From Robbsia sp050955065 (GTDB lineage Bacteria > Pseudomonadota > Gammaproteobacteria > Burkholderiales > Burkholderiaceae), in NCBI GenBank assembly GCA_050955065.1, contig JBPBQT010000197.1, positions 1 through 23,878 on the forward strand: DNA of 23,878 bases, written 5' to 3'. Positions 20,482-23,878 of this stretch are shown one piece after another. A program made the position numbers and the translations under genes. Position 1 is the first letter of the stretch. Every line of letters starts with the position of its first letter. Under the pieces are notes generated by a model, which saw only the letters and a program-made list of their open reading frames with translations, did not search any database and had not been told where the DNA came from.

Positions 20482-23303
20482 GAACGGTGCGAGTGACGAG
20501 TCGAATCGATGAGTCGGAGGCGCTCGCGCACCGGATCCATATGCGGATCGGCGCCAAGCAGCCGGTTCAGGGAGAAGGGCAGGCGACGGCGCCAGTTCGG
20601 GTGCTCGTCGGTCGAGCCGGGCAGGTTCGGCTGGTCCACGAGCCCGAGCAGGTCTTCCAGCGGGAACAGCGCGAGCGGCGCCGCGGTGGCGGCGACATAG
20701 CGCAGAATCGCGTCCACCGGCGCCTGTTCGGGTTCGGCCATGCCGCCGGGAACGGCGCCGGCATCGCGCAAGGCGCGCCACAACAGCGCGCGGTCGCTCA
20801 GACGCTCGACCTGCTCGCGCTGCACGCCCTCCTGGCCGCCGCTCGACTGGCCGATGCGCTCCCGCCAGACGATGTCGTGCCCCGCCCACCAGCCGGCGAT
20901 GGTCGGCAGGTCATGCGTGGTGGTCATCGAGATCGCGTCGGTCGACCAGCGCGACGGTGCGACGAAGGGGTCGCGCGCCGCGGAGACGCGGCTTGCCAAC
21001 GCCGCCTCGTCCGCGGCATCGAGATCGGTGAGATCGTGCGCGCGGGGCGCCGCGTCCGGCGTCTCGTTTGCGACGGCACGGGCCTTGTTCGCCGCCCAGG
21101 CCTCCGCGAGCGCGGCGGGTGCTTCCTCGGCACTGCTTGCGGCATTCTGCACGTTCCCGTCGTGCGCGATGTCGCGGGTGTCCTCACCATCCTCGCCGTC
21201 CTGCGCGTTCTCGCCGTCTTCCTCCGGCGCGTCGTCGCTTTCGTCCTCGTCGGCGAAGCTGACGATGCGGGAGATGTCGGTGAAGTCGTCGAGACCCGCC
21301 AGGTCGCTCAGGTCGGTGATGTCGGCGATGTCGGAAGGACCGCCGACGTTGGTGCCCAGGACGGCATCGTCGAGCGCCGCGGCGGCGGTCGCCGCGCTTT
21401 CCCGCTCGAACCACAGCACGCGCATGCCGAGCAAGCCCGCGTCCGCGAGCTGCTCGCGCAGTCCGTCCGGCACGGTGCCGAGATCCTCGCCGATGACGAC
21501 CGCGTGATGCCGCCACGATTCGAGAGCGAGCAGCCGCAGCAGATCCTCGATCGGGTAGATCAGATAGGCGCCGTCGCGCGCGGATTCGCCTTCGGGCACG
21601 AGCCACAGGCGGCGCAGGCCCAGGATATGGTCGACGCGAATGCCGCCCGCGTGGGCGAACGCATGGCGCACCATGTCGATGAAAGCGGCGAACCCGCCGT
21701 TGACCAGCGCGCGGGGCGAGAAGGTCGTCAGGCCCCAGGCCTGGCCCGCCTGATTGAACAGGTCGGGCGGCGCGCCGACGGAGAGCCCTTGCAGCATCGA
21801 CGCCGGATCGCTCCACGTCTGGCTGCCCGAGGCGTCGCAGCCCACGGCCAGATCGGCGATCAGGCCGATCGGCATGCCGGCCTCGCGCGCGGCGCGCTGC
21901 GCGTCCGCCAGGCCCGCATCGGCGAGCCACTGCAGGAACAGATGAAAATCGACTTCGTCGCGATGGGCGGCGGCAAACGCGCCGACGTCCGGGCTGTTGA
22001 CGTCGCGCAGTCCGGCCGGCCACTGGCGCCAGTTGTGGGGCTGCAGCGTCTCGTCGCCGGCATCGGCCGCCTGCGCGATCAGGTGGGCATGCAGTGCCTC
22101 GAAACGGGCATGGTTCTCGAGCGCGTCGCCTCCCGCTTCGCGGAAGCGCTGGAACGCTTCGAGCTTGGGGTCCCGACGCGCGCGTGCCTGATCGAACAGC
22201 ACGCGCAGGATCGCGAGGCGCGCGTGCGCGACGCCCGGCCAGTCGATCAGCGGGGTGTTTTCCAGCTCGCCCAGCGTCGGTGCCAGGTCCAGTGATTCGA
22301 TCGCGGCGCGTGCGGCCTCCTGGCCGAACGACGCGGCCGGGTCGATGTGCAACACATTGACGAACAGTCGGCTCGACGGCGAATAGGGACTGAACTTGCC
22401 GGGGTCCGCCGAGAACATCGCATGCATCGGGCTGATCGCCACAGCGCCGGCGCCGGTCTGCGCACCCTGGCGCGCGAGCATCTGCAACGCGGTGAAATCG
22501 CCCACGCCGGCATCGCCCTCGCGACGCAGGCCGTACACCTGGGCGCTGATGCCCCAGACGCGCGGCACCGCGTCAAGGGTGCGCTGCATCCCCGGTTGCG
22601 CCTGCGGCGGCGTGTGGGGGGGAACCGCGCCCGCTGCGCCGGCGGCATGTGTCGGGTGCGACGCGCCGGTTGCGTCCGGCTGCGCGCGCGCAGGCGCGTG
22701 GGCCAGTGCATCGGCGACGCTGAAACAGCGAGGCGGCGCGACAGCCAGCCGCACCTCGCGTCCGGCGAGTTTCAGCGTGTGGTAACCGGCGGTATCGATC
22801 GCCGCGATCGATACCGCGGCAGGTGTTGCCGTCGTCGTTGCCGCCGTCGCCGCGGTTCCTTCATCCGCGGTGGCGGCCTTGTCGACATGCGCGGCGAGCG
22901 TGCCGTCGCGTCGTTCGCCATCCTCGAATTCGATCACGTAGGCGGTGCCCGCCGGCGCGAATGCCGCGGCTATGCCGGCAGCCAGCACGATGTCCTCGCC
23001 GACCATCGCGGTCAGCAGCGGAGGCAGGCGCCGTTCCGGCGATTCGGCATCGAGCATCGCCAGGCTCTGCCGCAACGCCGCATCGCTGCGGCAGGGCAGG
23101 CCGAGCCGTTCGAGCAGCGTCGCCAGCATCGCATCGGGCACGCGGCGCGCGTCGCCGTGCGCGTCTTCCCAGTCGATCTGGAAACCGGCGCGCCCGGCGA
23201 GCGTGACGATGCCGGCCGGCAGGGCCGGCTTCCGATCCTGTTTCTGGTTTTTCTTCGGAGGTCGTTTTTGGTGGCGATTATGCGCGGAAGCGGAATTCTT
23301 CAT
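20478..23303 (-). CDS. malQ: 4-alpha-glucanotransferase (amylomaltase) with large acidic insert
   Basis: GH77 enzyme that moves alpha-1,4-glucan segments between chains; beside treZ and treY it probably rebuilds longer maltodextrins from the short ones TreY/TreZ cannot use. Catalytic residues: D558 (nucleophile, IRVDHILGL), E606 (acid/base, VIGEDLGTVPDGLR) and D798 (THDLP). At 941 aa it is much longer than the roughly 700 aa common in proteobacteria. There is a Lys/Arg-rich N-terminus, Ala-rich linkers (about 142-165 and 200-240) and an insert of about 130 residues between WFERE (631-635) and THDLP. The insert core (655-715) is strongly acidic with repeated D-I/L-x units. The start ATG has a GGAGGAG site and overlaps the treZ stop by four bases. 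Confidence 0.93.
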   Translation of the reverse strand: MKNSASAHNRHQKRPPKKNQKQDRKPALPAGIVTLAGRAGFQIDWEDAHGDARRVPDAMLATLLERLGLPCRSDAALRQSLAMLDAESPERRLPPLLTAMVGEDIVLAAGIAAAFAPAGTAYVIEFEDGERRDGTLAAHVDKAATADEGTAATAATTTATPAAVSIAAIDTAGYHTLKLAGREVRLAVAPPRCFSVADALAHAPARAQPDATGASHPTHAAGAAGAVPPHTPPQAQPGMQRTLDAVPRVWGISAQVYGLRREGDAGVGDFTALQMLARQGAQTGAGAVAISPMHAMFSADPGKFSPYSPSSRLFVNVLHIDPAASFGQEAARAAIESLDLAPTLGELENTPLIDWPGVAHARLAILRVLFDQARARRDPKLEAFQRFREAGGDALENHARFEALHAHLIAQAADAGDETLQPHNWRQWPAGLRDVNSPDVGAFAAAHRDEVDFHLFLQWLADAGLADAQRAAREAGMPIGLIADLAVGCDASGSQTWSDPASMLQGLSVGAPPDLFNQAGQAWGLTTFSPRALVNGGFAAFIDMVRHAFAHAGGIRVDHILGLRRLWLVPEGESARDGAYLIYPIEDLLRLLALESWRHHAVVIGEDLGTVPDGLREQLADAGLLGMRVLWFERESAATAAAALDDAVLGTNVGGPSDIADITDLSDLAGLDDFTDISRIVSFADEDESDDAPEEDGENAQDGEDGEDTRDIAHDGNVQNAASSAEEAPAALAEAWAANKARAVANETPDAAPRAHDLTDLDAADEAALASRVSAARDPFVAPSRWSTDAISMTTTHDLPTIAGWWAGHDIVWRERIGQSSGGQEGVQREQVERLSDRALLWRALRDAGAVPGGMAEPEQAPVDAILRYVAATAAPLALFPLEDLLGLVDQPNLPGSTDEHPNWRRRLPFSLNRLLGADPHMDPVRERLRLIDSTRHSHRS
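20949..21386 (-). other. Acidic low-complexity insert region of MalQ
   Basis: Encodes roughly residues 640-785 of MalQ. The first part repeats D-I/L-x units (DIADITDLSDLAGLDD), then runs of Asp and Glu (ADEDESDDAPEEDGEN), then an Ala-rich segment, before the conserved SMTTTHDLP resumes. E. coli-type MalQ has only about 25 residues across the same interval. The reading frame stays open, so this is an in-frame insertion and not a frameshift scar. Confidence 0.75.
22789..22817. repeat. Perfect 13-bp inverted repeat inside malQ
   Basis: Arms GCGGTATCGATCG (22789-22801) and CGATCGATACCGC (22805-22817) are exactly complementary around a 3-base spacer. It lies in the coding strand of a MalQ linker region (SIAAIDTAG). 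It could be a protein-binding site, an RNA hairpin within the operon transcript, or chance helped by the repeated ATCGAT words. Confidence 0.7.
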
Positions 23304-23878
23304 CGCGTCTGCTCCTCCGGCTGCGTCGTTCGCGCAGCGCTGCCGTTCGGTGCCTCGAGCGTCACCACGCAGCTGTGCGCCGCGATCCGCCCTGCGGCAA
23401 GCGTGGCCGCGGCCTGGGCCGGCACCTGATAGATCGGTGCGGCCGTCACCGCGCGCGCGTCCACGTCGCTGGCCGACAGGTTGACCGCGATCGTGAGGAT
23501 CGCGCCGGTGCTCATCCGCCACCGCGCGATGACCGCGCCGTCGCGGGGGTCGGCGTCGGGCGCGGCGAACACTTCGGCGCCCAGCGGTTGCGCGCCGCCG
23601 TGCAGGCCGGGGATCACGTGCCGATGCCGGATCGCCAGCGCATCGCGGTAGAACGCCAGCCACGCCTTGCCGTCGTCATCGGTTGGCGCCTGCGTGGCCT
23701 GCGCAACGGCATCGGCCGGGACGAAGCGCGGCCGCGAGCGCTCGAAGGTGCTCTCGGCGTTCGGGTCCGGAATCTCCTCGCGGCGCGCTTCGTCGTTGAA
23801 GGCGGCGAATTTCGCGAATTCCTTGCGGCGGCCCTCGCGCACCGCATCGGCGAGCTCGCCGGAATAGCCGGTGAAGAA
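23300..23878 (-). CDS. treZ: Malto-oligosyltrehalose trehalohydrolase, C-terminal part
   Basis: Partial gene: the window holds the last 192 codons and the frame stays open to the right edge. TreZ hydrolyses maltooligosyl trehalose made by TreY, releasing free trehalose. The visible part begins FFTGYSGELADAVREGRRKEFAKFAAF, a stretch typical of the end of the TreZ catalytic barrel. It is followed by IPDPNAESTFERSRP, the helix region LAFYRDALAIRHRHVIPGL and the C-terminal beta domain with VIARWRMSTGAILTIAVNLS. Its catalytic residues lie outside the window. The stop overlaps the malQ ATG by four bases. Identity rests on these motifs plus the malQ-treY context. Confidence 0.88.
   Translation of the reverse strand, partial: FFTGYSGELADAVREGRRKEFAKFAAFNDEARREEIPDPNAESTFERSRPRFVPADAVAQATQAPTDDDGKAWLAFYRDALAIRHRHVIPGLHGGAQPLGAEVFAAPDADPRDGAVIARWRMSTGAILTIAVNLSASDVDARAVTAAPIYQVPAQAAATLAAGRIAAHSCVVTLEAPNGSAARTTQPEEQTR

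Noticed and set aside
17476..20496. A 1006-residue open frame antisense to treY
   Set aside because: It lies opposite a well-supported GH13 enzyme, is Arg/Gln-rich and shows no family motif. It is a shadow of the GC-rich coding strand.
20478..23663. Possible frameshift or fusion explaining the unusual length of MalQ
   Set aside because: All catalytic motifs occur in order in one frame and the extra length comes from in-frame linkers and an acidic insert. The frame upstream of 23303 is only an out-of-frame reading of treZ.
1..23878. CRISPR arrays, insertion sequences, tRNA or rRNA genes, phage or toxin-antitoxin systems
   Set aside because: I looked for regularly spaced repeats, transposase motifs and tRNA-like cloverleaf ends and saw none. 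The methyltransferase has no adjacent restriction enzyme or other defence gene.

Overview
The window is GC-rich DNA with strongly G/C-biased third codon positions. Its gene order (trpB, DNA methyltransferase, trpA, accD, folC, SPOR protein, cvpA, purF, metZ) is, to my knowledge, typical of Burkholderia sensu lato (Burkholderiaceae, Betaproteobacteria). I cannot fix genus or species from sequence alone. Protein family calls come from motifs I can read; no database search was run.

Region 1 (1-10148, all + strand) is a compact biosynthetic block. trpB and trpA, the two tryptophan synthase subunits, flank a beta-class N6-adenine-type DNA methyltransferase. The junctions are tight: the methyltransferase GTG overlaps the trpB stop by one base, its 3' end overlaps trpA by 14 bases, and trpA/accD share one base. 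accD (acetyl-CoA carboxylase), folC (folate), a membrane-anchored SPOR protein, cvpA, purF (purines) and metZ (methionine) follow. A strong hairpin with a T-rich tail lies just before purF.

Region 2 (10149-11211) holds a small secreted protein on the minus strand, then an AT-richer intergenic stretch with divergent promoter candidates and a dyad over one -10 box. No confident gene lies in 10603-11211.

Region 3 (11212-14818, +) is an OsmU/OpuC-type osmoprotectant ABC transporter in the order permease, binding protein, permease, ATPase with CBS-like tail. Its last gene overlaps tail-to-tail with nagA, which lies 3 bases behind an FKBP-type prolyl isomerase gene (both minus strand).

Region 4 (16552-17406, +) is an orphan histidine-kinase-like gene. 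It keeps the phosphoacceptor His box but has lost the recognisable ATP-binding boxes. A perfect 42-base palindrome separates it from the next, convergent operon.

Region 5 (17527-23878, minus) is treZ (partial, cut by the window end), malQ and treY, each joined to the next by an ATGA overlap. Together they would turn malto-oligosaccharides into trehalose, a compatible solute; this fits loosely with the nearby osmoprotectant importer. MalQ is unusually long (941 aa) because of linkers and a roughly 130-residue insert with a very acidic core next to the active-site motifs.

I see no CRISPR array, transposase, tRNA, rRNA or phage gene. Most of the window is ordinary chromosomal housekeeping sequence. 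The points most worth a second look are the degenerate kinase, the MalQ insert, the methyltransferase inside the trp operon and the regulatory-looking DNA at 10620-10890.
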